DNA of 64,000 nt from JBAYJM01 sp041665065 (lineage in GTDB: Bacteria > Patescibacteriota > Patescibacteriia > 2-01-FULL-39-33), in the NCBI GenBank assembly GCA_041665065.1, contig JBAYJM010000002.1, positions 24,159 to 88,158 of the forward strand, in the 5' to 3' direction. Below, piece after piece: positions 56,887 through 64,000 of the stretch. The notes below the pieces were generated by a model, which made no database searches, was not told the origin of the DNA, and saw only the letters and a list, made by a program, of their open reading frames with translations. The position numbers and the translations under genes were made by a program. How positions within the stretch are numbered: the first letter of the stretch is position 1; every line of letters begins with the position of its first letter.

Positions 56887-59121
56887 TTATTTTCTGAAGA
56901 AACCATTTTTGTTATCACCGCGATGATTATCCGTATGTCTATCTCTTGGAGCAAAACCTCCCTGATCATGTCCAGAATTGTAATCCGGGTTAGCCCTTTT
57001 TACTGACAAGTTAATTCTACCCTTCTCATCGACTTCAATTACTTTTACAGTCAGCTCATCACCTATCTTCGCTACATCAGAAATCCTATCAACTCGGCGA
57101 TCGCTGAATTCAGAAATATGAACCATACCTTCTTTATTTGGCAATACTTCAACAAAGGCGCCAAAATCCATTACTCTTGTAACTACGCCAGTGTATACCT
57201 CACCAACCTCAACATCTTTAACAATACCCTCAATCCACTTAACTGCCTTTTCAACACCCTCTGGGCTAACACCAGTAACAGAGACCAGTCCGTCATCTTC
57301 AATGTCTATCAATACATCACAAGTGTCAATAATTTCATTAATAATCTTTCCACCCGCCCCGATAACTTCTCTGATCTTTTCAGGATTTATCATGAAGCTC
57401 ACTATCTTAGGAGCATATTTGGAAAGCTCAGCTCGAGGAGCGGAAATTTCTTTTTCAATTACCTCAAGTATTTGAAGCCTGGCTTCTTTAGCCTGCTTTA
57501 AAGTTTTTTCACAGATTTCCATAGACAAGCCCATTGTCTTGGTATCCATCTGGATAGCAGTAATTCCATCTTTGGTGCCAGTAACTTTAAAATCCATACC
57601 GCCTTCACCATCTTCCAAATCCTGCAAATCAGTCAAAATTTTATAATTTGTACCATCCGAAGCCAAACCCATGGCAATGCCTGCAACTGGCTTTTTGATT
57701 GGTACGCCGGCATCCATAAGTGATAATGTTGAACCGCAAGTTGAGGCCATCGATGAAGAACCATTTGACCCCAACACCTCTGAGACAACCACTATAGTAT
57801 AAGGAAACTCTTCCTTTGAAGGCAAGACTGGCATTATGGCCTTTTCAGCCAAAGCGCCATGGCCAATTTCTCTTCTGCCGGCGCTTTTTATCGATCCGGT
57901 TTCTCCATAAGAAAACGGATAAGCATTATAATAATGAATATAAGATTTTTTAGTGTCCGACTCAGTCATCTCGTCTAATATCTGAGCATCACCAGGAGCG
58001 CCAAGTGTTACAATGGAAAGCACCTGAGTTTCTCCGCGGCTAAAGACTGCACTGCCATGAGTTCTTGGCAGAATGCCAGCTTCAGCTGAGAGTGGCCTTA
58101 TTTCATTTAACTTTCGGCCATCAATTCGTTGTTCTTTTTCCAAAATTGCCCTAGTGGCTTCTTCCTCAAGATAAATTTCAAAATTTTCCTCAACATAAGC
58201 AATAATTTCTTTGTGAGCTTCTTTTGATTTTAATTGATCAATAAATTTTTCTAATAACTTTTTAGCAACAGCTTTTCTTTCTCTTTTGGTGCCTTTTGGC
58301 TGATTAAAAAGATATTTATCAAGTTCAGGGGCGAAAAATTTTTTAGCTTCGGCAAAAACTGCTTTCTTTTCATCAATAGAAATTTCGCCTTCGCCATAAG
58401 ATCCGGCAATCAATTCATCTTCATCTTGTTTTTCCAAACCGATTTCTTTTCTAATATTTTCAATGAAATCCAAAAGCAGTTTTACTTTTTCCAAGCCGAA
58501 TTTAAACGCTTCAGCCATTACTTCTTCAGGGATTTCCCGTCCTTCTGCATCAACCATCAATACCTTGCCATAGGTAGCTGAAAAAACCAGCTTCATATCA
58601 GACTGTAGAAGCTCTGATTCGGTTGGATTTAAAACGAATTCTCCATTAATCCTGCCAACACAGACTCCGGCTAATGGACCATGCCAAGGAATATCGGAGA
58701 TAGTTAACGCGAGAGCGCCGGCAGTTATTGCCAAAATATCCGCTGAATTTTCCCCGTCATAGGATAAAACGGTTGTGACCACCTGGACTTCATTTCTCAT
58801 TTGCTGATTGAATAATGGTCTTATGCCACGATCAATCATTCGGGAATCTAAAACGGCATTGTCAGTCGGTCTGCCATCCCTTTTAACAAATTTTGATCCC
58901 TTAATTTTTCCAGCGGCATACATTTTTTCCTGCATTTCAATGCTAAGCGGGAAAAAATCAATTCCCAATCTTGGCTCTTTGGCCATAACCGCGGTAGCAA
59001 GCACTACGGTATCGCCGTACCAAACCGTGCATGATGCATTGGTCTGTCTGGCCAATTTACCGGTTTCAACCACTAATTTTCTGCCGGCAAATTCAGTCTC
59101 AAATCTCTGTTCCTTTAACAT
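56887..59121 (-). CDS. pnp: polyribonucleotide nucleotidyltransferase (PNPase)
   Basis: 744 residues from the ATG at 59121, chosen because AGAAAGGA precedes it by about 6 bases; an in-frame upstream start would add 25 unrelated residues. Two RNase PH domains (FETEFAGRKLVVETG, RPTDNAVLDSRMIDRGIRP and later GAPGDAQILDEM, SYGETGSIKSAGRREIGHGALAE), a helical linker, then KH (MINPEKIREVIGAGGKIINE) and S1 (GEVYTGVVTRVMDFGAFVEV), with a short basic tail. It degrades RNA by phosphorolysis and adds tails. It follows rpsO, the classical order. Confidence 0.97.
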   Translation of the reverse strand: MLKEQRFETEFAGRKLVVETGKLARQTNASCTVWYGDTVVLATAVMAKEPRLGIDFFPLSIEMQEKMYAAGKIKGSKFVKRDGRPTDNAVLDSRMIDRGIRPLFNQQMRNEVQVVTTVLSYDGENSADILAITAGALALTISDIPWHGPLAGVCVGRINGEFVLNPTESELLQSDMKLVFSATYGKVLMVDAEGREIPEEVMAEAFKFGLEKVKLLLDFIENIRKEIGLEKQDEDELIAGSYGEGEISIDEKKAVFAEAKKFFAPELDKYLFNQPKGTKRERKAVAKKLLEKFIDQLKSKEAHKEIIAYVEENFEIYLEEEATRAILEKEQRIDGRKLNEIRPLSAEAGILPRTHGSAVFSRGETQVLSIVTLGAPGDAQILDEMTESDTKKSYIHYYNAYPFSYGETGSIKSAGRREIGHGALAEKAIMPVLPSKEEFPYTIVVVSEVLGSNGSSSMASTCGSTLSLMDAGVPIKKPVAGIAMGLASDGTNYKILTDLQDLEDGEGGMDFKVTGTKDGITAIQMDTKTMGLSMEICEKTLKQAKEARLQILEVIEKEISAPRAELSKYAPKIVSFMINPEKIREVIGAGGKIINEIIDTCDVLIDIEDDGLVSVTGVSPEGVEKAVKWIEGIVKDVEVGEVYTGVVTRVMDFGAFVEVLPNKEGMVHISEFSDRRVDRISDVAKIGDELTVKVIEVDEKGRINLSVKRANPDYNSGHDQGGFAPRDRHTDNHRGDNKNGFFRK

Positions 59122-59258
59122 AATTTTCCTTTCTGTGGCCAGAGGATTTATTTGAATATAGCTCAGCTCTTGAGATAAAAGCGGAATTACTTTCAAATAA
59201 AAATTCCAGGGGCCAATTAATCTTTATTTATTTAATCTTAAGAACTATTCTATTGCGG

Positions 59259-59282
59259 CTGCCCCGCCTAACAGCAGGGCAG
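59259..59282 (-). promoter_or_regulatory. rpsO-pnp intergenic hairpin
   Basis: CTGCCC-...-GGGCAG, a 6-bp stem with a 12-base loop in the gap between rpsO and pnp, where other bacteria have RNase III sites controlling pnp. There is no T-run. Confidence 0.5.
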
Positions 59283-59307
59283 ATTATTCTAAAAAAATTA
59301 AAGGGGA

Positions 59308-59658
59308 TTATTCCCCTTCAACTATTTCCTCGGCTTCAACAGGAATGTCCATTTCTTCCTCAAGCAGCTTTGGAGTATCATCAAATTTTTTAACAACTTT
59401 CAACTTTAACTTATTAACTAAATCAGTAAAGCTTTCAGCATTTTCTTTTTCTAAGTACTTCAGCAATTTTCTTCTTTCAGCAACTTTTCTGAGCAATCCT
59501 CTTCGTGAAGAAAAATCTTTCTTGTGAATCTTTAAATGATCAGTTAAATTCTTTATTTCCTCTGTTAAGAGGGCTATCTGGACCTCTGCAGAACCAGTGT
59601 CCTTTTCATGTGTCGCAAACTTTTTTATGATTTGCGCTTTCTTTTTTTTGTCAATCAT
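59308..59658 (-). CDS. rpsO: 30S ribosomal protein S15 with acidic extension
   Basis: 116 residues from the ATG at 59658, supported by CAGGAGTC 6 bases upstream; an upstream TTG would add 13 residues. The core matches S15: KIIKKFATHEKDTGSAEVQ, LTDHLKIHKKDFSSRRGLL and KRRKLLKYLEKEN-like. The usual length is 88-89; here about 27 extra residues follow, ending EEEMDIPVEAEEIVEGE. S15 binds 16S rRNA helix h22 and represses its own messenger in many bacteria. It precedes pnp as usual. Confidence 0.95.
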   Translation of the reverse strand: MIDKKKKAQIIKKFATHEKDTGSAEVQIALLTEEIKNLTDHLKIHKKDFSSRRGLLRKVAERRKLLKYLEKENAESFTDLVNKLKLKVVKKFDDTPKLLEEEMDIPVEAEEIVEGE

Positions 59659-59742
59659 GTTGACTCCTGTCACGATAAAGCCAGAATTAGAAAGCAATTG
59701 CTTACCACATCCGATTCTATCGCCTTAATAATTAATACATTT

Positions 59743-59771
59743 ATACTAGCGCAAAAATGGCAAAATGTCAA
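59743..59771 (-). promoter_or_regulatory. promoter of rpsO-pnp
   Basis: Minus strand TTGACA (59766-59771), 17 bases, TAGTAT (59743-59748); start near 59736, about 80 bases before the S15 ATG. Confidence 0.7.
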
Positions 59772-59817
59772 GCATGCGTTATAGACAAATACCAACAAAA
59801 CTAATAGGTATTTATAA

Positions 59818-59860
59818 TAAAAAAAGCGACATATCCGGCATCCATGCAGGATAAATCGCT
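59818..59860 (-). terminator. rho-independent terminator
   Basis: Minus strand AGCGA ... TCGCT and inner ATCC/GGAT and GCAT/ATGC pairs, followed by T7. Directly after the 59867-60184 gene. Confidence 0.82.
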
Positions 59861-59866
59861 ATCAGG

Positions 59867-60184
59867 TCACCCAAGTGGCCACTCGCAATTGGGACACCTG
59901 GTTTCCCCTCCTTGGAGTACAGCCCGACAGCCGGGATTAGAACAGAGTATAGCATCACCAAATTCATCCCTTATAAGCTGATCAACCTCCCACTGTTCAG
60001 GACACATCTGTGTTGCGGAAATTTCGCCCCTCCTTTTTATTCCCTCCTCCCTTGAAAGTCGCAATCCGGATACAAAAGTCCCGATTGCTTCTAAGTAATT
60101 GTTTGCCAAAACCGGTTCTGGGCTGAGAAGCCTCCCGCCATCTTCTTTCGACTGACGGATCCAAAATTTGTGCAATTCACTCAT
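59867..60184 (-). CDS. small protein with C-terminal zinc ribbon
   Basis: 105 residues from the ATG at 60184, chosen because GAGAGG lies 9 bases upstream; a TTG at 60208 is possible but lacks a site. The C-terminus has CSNPGCRAVLQGGETRCPNC, a CxxxxC...CxxC zinc ribbon, after a helical N-terminal part (LLSPEPVLANNYLEAIGTFV). It is GC-rich and isolated, with its own terminator and an extended -10-like promoter (TGTGATATAAT near 60247 on the minus strand). Function unknown. Confidence 0.65.
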   Translation of the reverse strand: MSELHKFWIRQSKEDGGRLLSPEPVLANNYLEAIGTFVSGLRLSREEGIKRRGEISATQMCPEQWEVDQLIRDEFGDAILCSNPGCRAVLQGGETRCPNCEWPLG

Positions 60185-60274
60185 CTGCTCCATCCTCTCA
60201 CGTTTCAAAGATAGGAGTACTACAACAGCTCCCCCTTAAGCCGATTATATCACAAAAAAATATTTGTACCATCA

Positions 60275-60300
60275 AAAAAACGGCCTTCCAGCCGTTTTTG
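60275..60300 (-). terminator. rho-independent terminator after the nitroreductase
   Basis: Minus strand AAAAACGGC-tggaag-GCCGTTTTT; T7 follows. Confidence 0.8.
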
Positions 60301-60306
60301 CGTATT

Positions 60307-60807
60307 TTAGTACTTTTCGTATTTTATTTTACTTTTATCAAATTCTTCTTCACTGTGTTCTGGCAATTCTTTAGCCGGAACGCCTATGGGCATTAAGCAT
60401 AAGATTCTATGTTCCGCCGGAATTCCAAATATCTCTTTTATTGCCTTTTCAGCATTTACATTCCCCCTGATTTGAATCCAACAGCTGCCTAAATCCTGTT
60501 GAGTTGCTTCCAACCATATGTGCTCTGCAACAATTGAGCAATCTTCCACCCAGTTTGCACTTTCCGCTTCATGCCCAATGACCACAACTACGACATCCGC
60601 CTCTTTGGCATGAGCCGACCAAGGCGTTGTTTTTGATAACTTTTCTTTTAGCAACGAATCCTTAACGACTATTATCTCCCATGGATGAATATCATTTGCA
60701 GAAGGCGCATACATGGCCGAGTTAATTACTTCCTTTATCTTCTGCTCGCCGATGGACTCATTTAAGTATTCTCTCACTGCCCTTCTCTTTTTAATTGCTT
60801 CAATCAT
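60307..60807 (-). CDS. nitroreductase family protein
   Basis: A 166-residue protein. Family landmarks include RRAVREYLNESIGE, MYAPSANDIHPWEIIVV, SIVAEHIWLEATQQDLGSCW and RILCLMPIGVPA. These enzymes bind FMN and reduce nitro groups, quinones or flavins with NAD(P)H. It is short but within range for the small group. Monocistronic, with a terminator; no promoter was found in the 80-base gap upstream. Confidence 0.92.
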   Translation of the reverse strand: MIEAIKKRRAVREYLNESIGEQKIKEVINSAMYAPSANDIHPWEIIVVKDSLLKEKLSKTTPWSAHAKEADVVVVVIGHEAESANWVEDCSIVAEHIWLEATQQDLGSCWIQIRGNVNAEKAIKEIFGIPAEHRILCLMPIGVPAKELPEHSEEEFDKSKIKYEKY

Positions 60808-60866
60808 AATATTATTGATATTTTTCTCACGCTTCCAATTTTATCATAAAATCCGCCAAGAATCAA

Positions 60867-60895
60867 TTGACTTTTAGCCAAATTTGTGATATGAT
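60867..60895 (+). promoter_or_regulatory. promoter of tRNA-Arg
   Basis: TTGACT (60867-60872), 17 bases, TATGAT (60890-60895), preceded by TG. About 40 bases before the tRNA. Confidence 0.75.
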
Positions 60896-60938
60896 TTTTT
60901 TCAGTTATAGCGCTTGATTCAAGTGGTAAAGTGATTTA

Positions 60939-61010
60939 GTCCCTGTAGTTCAACGGATAGAACATCAGCCTTCTAAGCTGAATATCGAGGTTCGATTCCT
61001 CGCGGGGACA
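60939..61010 (+). tRNA. tRNA-Arg(UCU)
   Basis: Acceptor GTCCCTG/CGGGGAC, anticodon stem TCAGC/GCTGA with loop CTTCTAA (anticodon TCT), T loop TTCGATT, discriminator A. CCA is not encoded. Confidence 0.94.
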
Positions 61011-61020
61011 TTGGAAGTAT

Positions 61021-61093
61021 GGTGGCTATGGTGTAGTGGTTAACACAGCGGTTTGTGGTACCGTTAACTCGAGTTCAATTCTCGATAGCCACC
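61021..61093 (+). tRNA. tRNA-His(GUG)
   Basis: The extra G at -1 (61021) pairs with C73, the histidine hallmark. Acceptor GTGGCTA/TAGCCAC, anticodon stem GCGGT/ACCGT with loop TTGTGGT (anticodon GTG), T loop TTCAATT. Position 34 is the G that the queuosine pathway modifies. Confidence 0.93.
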
Positions 61094-61098
61094 CAGAG

Positions 61099-61130
61099 AA
61101 AGACGGCTTAAAGCCGTCTTTTATTTTTTT
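61099..61130 (+). terminator. rho-independent terminator of the tRNA unit
   Basis: AAGACGGC-ttaaa-GCCGTCTT followed by a T-rich tail. Confidence 0.85.
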
Positions 61131-61189
61131 ATACTATTATTTTTACTCAAAATAATGTTAATATATCATTATATATTATAATCAAATCC

Positions 61190-61663
61190 ATGATTAGCCA
61201 TGCTCCCAAAAATTATATTTGTCCGATCTGTTTGGCAATAAAAGGCATTGAGAATAAAAATACCATGATCAAACAAAATGATATAGTTTATAAGGACAAA
61301 TCTGTCATGGCCTTCATTGGATCAAAATTTATTTTAACTAATCCTGGTCATGTTATTATAGTACCGATAAAACACTATGAAAATATTTATGATTTGCCTG
61401 ATAATGTCTCGGCTAAAATTTCAACATTAGCCAGACGACTATCCATTGCTATTAAAGAAATCAGAAAAGCCGACGGCATTAACTTACAACAAAATAATGA
61501 GCCAGCGGCCGGCCAGCACGCTTTCCATTATCACCTACACATAATTCCAAGGTTTGAAAACGATGGTTATGCAAAAAATAAAACGGCTCGAATTTCAAAA
61601 CCAGCTGAGAGAAAAAAATATGCTATGGCGCTAAAAAAATATATAATTATGCATTATGCTTAA
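61190..61663 (+). CDS. HIT-family hydrolase
   Basis: A 157-residue protein. CPICLA near the N-terminus is a possible zinc pair, GHVIIVPIKHYENIYDL follows, and the catalytic triad is in AGQHAFHYHLHIIPRF (HxHxH). HIT enzymes hydrolyse dinucleotides such as Ap4A or AMP-lysine. It overlaps the next gene by 8 bases, so they are translated together. Confidence 0.93.
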   Translation: MISHAPKNYICPICLAIKGIENKNTMIKQNDIVYKDKSVMAFIGSKFILTNPGHVIIVPIKHYENIYDLPDNVSAKISTLARRLSIAIKEIRKADGINLQQNNEPAAGQHAFHYHLHIIPRFENDGYAKNKTARISKPAERKKYAMALKKYIIMHYA

Positions 61664-62258
61664 AGATAAAAAATGGCAGGACAAATGGATAAATAAAAAC
61701 AACTGGCCTGAGAGCCGCTTCGCTAAAAGAGTTTATTTATTTATTAAAAATAAAAAATTAGAGACCGTGCTTGATCTCGGCTGCGGCGGTGGCCGAGATT
61801 CTAAATATTTTTCCCAAAAAGGATATAAAGTAGTCGCCCTTGATATAATGGTCAGCCAATCGCAACAAGAAAAACTCAAACATGACCATATTAAATTTAT
61901 CAAAAGCGACATTAGAAATATTAAAATCAAAAATGATTCTTTTGATATAATTTATGCGCACCTAAGCCTGCATTATTTTGATGACAGAACAACAGACAAA
62001 ATTTTCAGTAAACTATATAAAATTTTAAAGCCGGGCGGTTATATTTTTATAAAATGCAAATCAATAAATGATCCGCTATTTGGCAAGGGCAAAAAAATCG
62101 AAGAAAATATTTATAAATCCGACTATTTAAGACACTTCTTTTCTAAGAATTATATGAATGAGAAACTAAAAAATTTCAAAATTATAAAGATTTTTAAAAC
62201 GAACGTCTTCAAACATCCGGGCAAAGCATCATTTATAGAGGCGTTTGCAAGAAAGTAA
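61656..62258 (+). CDS. class I SAM-dependent methyltransferase
   Basis: A 200-residue protein with motif I VLDLGCGGGRDSKYFSQKG (about 39-57), ALDIMVSQSQ (about 62-71), FDIIYAHLSLHYFDD (about 90-104) and LKPGGYIFIKCKS. It is of the TehB/UbiE-like small-molecule type. The N-terminal MLKDKKWQDKWINKN is a short helix before the core. Translationally coupled to the HIT gene, so a role in the same nucleotide or tRNA metabolism is possible but unproven. Confidence 0.88.
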   Translation: MLKDKKWQDKWINKNNWPESRFAKRVYLFIKNKKLETVLDLGCGGGRDSKYFSQKGYKVVALDIMVSQSQQEKLKHDHIKFIKSDIRNIKIKNDSFDIIYAHLSLHYFDDRTTDKIFSKLYKILKPGGYIFIKCKSINDPLFGKGKKIEENIYKSDYLRHFFSKNYMNEKLKNFKIIKIFKTNVFKHPGKASFIEAFARK

Positions 62259-62279
62259 AATATTTTAGACTAATAATTT

Positions 62280-62870
62280 ATGTCATCATATACCGACAAA
62301 ACATATATCGTGTTTCTAGATTTGCCATCAGACATTCAATCTAAAATAGATCCCATTAGGAAAAAATACAGTCCCGGCAGACACAAAAAATGGCCAACTC
62401 ATACCACATTTAAACAGGATGAGGATTTTTTACTATCCGACTCCCAGATATCAAAAATAACGCAAGATTATTTTAAAAATATTTCCAGCATCAAATTAAC
62501 AATCGATGAACCGCAAATTAAATACTACCTAGATAATGATAATTGGAATATCCACCTAGCTATCTCGGGCGCAAATTATTTTAAAAAATGCATAAAAGAA
62601 TTCAGCATATTATTGGAGAAATTTATCGATGGCAAATCTCCAAATGCTTTTGGCTCTACCAAGTGGGAACAAGGCGATGACTTTTATCCTCACATTTCGC
62701 TTAAGGGCGGGTCAAGTAAAGAAGCCGGCGCAAAAATGTTTAGCGAAATCATCAATGAAGATTTTAAAATTGATTTTCCAATTGAAACCAAATGCCAGTC
62801 AGTAACTTTGGCAAAGTGGCACATCGATCAATGGCAAGAATTATTAAAAATTAAATTGCAAGACGGATAA
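62280..62870 (+). CDS. 2H phosphoesterase / 2'-5' RNA ligase-like protein
   Basis: 196 residues. The two His motifs of the 2H fold are WPTHTTFK (about 40-47) and FYPHISLKGG (about 140-149), about 100 residues apart. This is the LigT/2H superfamily, whose members act on cyclic phosphates or join RNA ends. It follows the methyltransferase gene by 21 bases and probably shares its transcript. The substrate is unknown. Confidence 0.83.
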   Translation: MSSYTDKTYIVFLDLPSDIQSKIDPIRKKYSPGRHKKWPTHTTFKQDEDFLLSDSQISKITQDYFKNISSIKLTIDEPQIKYYLDNDNWNIHLAISGANYFKKCIKEFSILLEKFIDGKSPNAFGSTKWEQGDDFYPHISLKGGSSKEAGAKMFSEIINEDFKIDFPIETKCQSVTLAKWHIDQWQELLKIKLQDG

Positions 62871-62915
62871 CGTATTCATCGCTATAATATTTGTCTTTTT
62901 TCTTCCGTCCATAAT

Positions 62916-63332
62916 TTATACTTCAATCAACTTTATTTCATCTTTATCATTTTTATAAATGATAAGCTTAACAACTTCAAGCTCTGGGAATTTTTTCTCA
63001 ATTACCATTTCTGCTTTTTCCAACTCTTCTTTATGGAAAGCCAACTCTTTATCGTGAGTTTTAAATTTTGTACTTCCGCCATAAGCCCCGCAATCAATAT
63101 GATTGGTTAAAATTATCCGTTCCGCGTGGTGGAGCTTAATTGAAATTGAAATATTTTCAAGTAATGTTATCCTGTCTTCTGGTTCCAAAGGTAAAACAAG
63201 GCTTTTACTGCCTCCGGCAATTTCAATCAAATCAAATTCACCGTATTTTTCTTCTAATAACGGCAAGGTATCCGGCCAAAATCGATAATCCATACACAAG
63301 ACGGCAATTGAAACTTTTTTGTTTGGTTCCAT
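62916..63332 (-). CDS. beta-carbonic-anhydrase-like protein
   Basis: A 138-residue protein. The metal ligands CMDYRFW (C with the D-x-R pair) and TNHIDCGAYGG (HxxC) match beta-carbonic anhydrases, which bind zinc by two Cys and one His. The family usually has about 200 residues; this is a compact form like those seen in Patescibacteria. Whether it hydrates CO2 is not certain. It is the only minus-strand gene in this part, and the 100-base flanks show no terminator. Confidence 0.8.
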   Translation of the reverse strand: MEPNKKVSIAVLCMDYRFWPDTLPLLEEKYGEFDLIEIAGGSKSLVLPLEPEDRITLLENISISIKLHHAERIILTNHIDCGAYGGSTKFKTHDKELAFHKEELEKAEMVIEKKFPELEVVKLIIYKNDKDEIKLIEV

Positions 63333-63393
63333 ATTATTAATTGAATAATTAGTATTCTTATTTTATACTTATTTTATCAATAATTATAATTAA

Positions 63394-63822
63394 ATGGAAA
63401 CAAAGAATAACTACGGATTACCAATAGATTTGGCTAAAGTATCAAAAATTGAGCATGAATCAGAATCTCATGAAGGAGACTTAAAATATTCAATAGATTA
63501 TGATGCGTCAGAAGGTACATTAATTTATGCTAGTTTCAGCGGAGTAATAATTAAAGTTAAAGACGATTCTAATGTCGGCGGACTGGATAAAAAATTCGAG
63601 GATAGTGGGAATTTTATTGAGATTCTTCATGCTAATAATGAGGTATCGGAGTATGAACATATTAAATTTAAGTCATCTAGAGTAAGGGTGGGTGAAACAG
63701 TAAAAGAGGGAGAAATAATTGCAGAAGTGGGAAATACGGGGTGGAGCGAATGTCCGCATTTGCATTTTATGGTCTATCAATCAGGAAATGAATATAAAAC
63801 TTTAAAAATAAAATTTAAATAG
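63394..63822 (+). CDS. M23-type (LytM) peptidase-like protein
   Basis: 142 residues. The LytM domain has SIDYDASEGTLIYASFSG (the D-E-G loop), then FIEILHANNEVSEYEHIKF and VGETVKEGEIIAEVGNTGWS, ending in CPHLHFMVYQ, the HxH zinc motif. The usual first His is not obvious, though SHEGDLKYSIDYD may supply it. No signal peptide is seen, so it may be cytoplasmic, lack activity, or be exported by another route. One base before the next ATG. Confidence 0.78.
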   Translation: METKNNYGLPIDLAKVSKIEHESESHEGDLKYSIDYDASEGTLIYASFSGVIIKVKDDSNVGGLDKKFEDSGNFIEILHANNEVSEYEHIKFKSSRVRVGETVKEGEIIAEVGNTGWSECPHLHFMVYQSGNEYKTLKIKFK

Positions 63823-63823
63823 T

Positions 63824-64000
63824 ATGAAAAAAATTTTAATATTTATCGCAGTAATAATTGTGATTTTTTTAGCAATAATAGGTTATGTAGTATTTGAAAG
63901 TTATCAAATATTTAAAAATCTTGCTAAACCCGAAGAACAAAATCAAACAGCCACAACGACTCAAAGCCAAAATTCTACAACTGCTTCTGTTTATCCATCA
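63824..64000 (+). CDS. membrane-anchored protein, truncated by window end
   Basis: Starts one base after the M23-like gene stop and runs off the window. One N-terminal helix (MKKILIFIAVIIVIFLAIIG) is followed by a polar, Gln/Thr/Ser-rich stretch (KPEEQNQTATTTQSQNS). The close spacing suggests one operon with the peptidase-like gene. Function cannot be judged from the first 59 residues. Confidence 0.7.
   Translation, partial: MKKILIFIAVIIVIFLAIIGYVVFESYQIFKNLAKPEEQNQTATTTQSQNSTTASVYPS

Noticed and set aside
1..64000. CRISPR array
   Set aside because: No regularly spaced direct repeats of 24-40 bases and no cas-like proteins were seen.
1..64000. UGA recoded to glycine, as in some Patescibacteria
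   Set aside because: Normal genes end at TGA (for example the first gene at 316-318) and no frame needs UGA as sense.

Overview
The window is an AT-rich bacterial chromosome segment that most resembles Patescibacteria (Candidate Phyla Radiation, Parcubacteria-like). The signs are short gene spacing, a tandem set of tiny two-helix VirB2/TrbC-like pilin proteins, a ruvB / small membrane protein / bacterial-PH / queA run, many small proteins with no clear relatives, and scattered tRNA genes mostly without encoded CCA. UGA is used as a stop, so the code is not the UGA=Gly code of Gracilibacteria/Absconditabacteria. The assignment is inference; no rRNA gene is present.

Layout. 0-6.2 kb: a patchwork of single genes, including a frameshifted RibD-like reductase, a methyltransferase, a MOCOS-like class V aminotransferase with a small membrane protein, a cold-shock protein, a zinc-ribbon protein, a phospholipase-like gene split by an in-frame stop, and a hotdog dehydratase. 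6.2-10 kb: a minus-strand operon of a solute-binding lipoprotein and five VirB2-like proteins. 10.5-18 kb: a GC-rich membrane/coiled-coil protein, then an operon of two small proteins and a 1787-residue protein with an internal duplication and a C-terminal DHH-like domain. 18-30 kb: a convergent histidine kinase and response regulator, surface protein, patatin, C39-like protein, queuosine-nucleotide glycosylase, methyltransferase, RecQ, an ECF sigma/membrane partner/secreted protein set, SDR and NUDIX. 30.8-35.7 kb: a probable island next to tRNA-Ser, holding a 1066-residue nuclease-like protein, a shortened AlaRS-like protein whose 3' end overlaps a degenerate tRNA-like gene with a UAC anticodon, and a truncated HTH remnant. 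35.7-46 kb: RRM protein, HAD, polysaccharide polymerase and flippase, cation exchanger, glycosidase, EamA transporter, methyltransferase, queA, bPH2, ruvB. 46-52.7 kb: glycosyltransferase, a tRNA cluster (Gly, Leu, Leu, Val, Ala), bL19 and small proteins. 52.8-60.8 kb: EndoQ-lspA-dksA-like operon, an unexplained structured noncoding stretch with DnaA boxes, rpsO-pnp, nitroreductase. 60.9-64 kb: tRNA-Arg, tRNA-His, HIT, methyltransferase, 2H phosphoesterase, carbonic-anhydrase-like, M23 peptidase and a truncated gene.

Two things stand out. First, the AlaRS-like/tRNA-like pair: the tRNA body is tRNA-Ala-like but carries a valine anticodon and lacks elbow nucleotides, while ordinary tRNA-Val(UAC) and tRNA-Ala(UGC) genes are also in the window. 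Second, several GC-richer single-gene units, most with a strong ribosome binding site and several with a near-consensus promoter and their own terminator, are scattered among the AT-rich genes and look like separately acquired cassettes. All functions are read from sequence by eye; no database search was possible.
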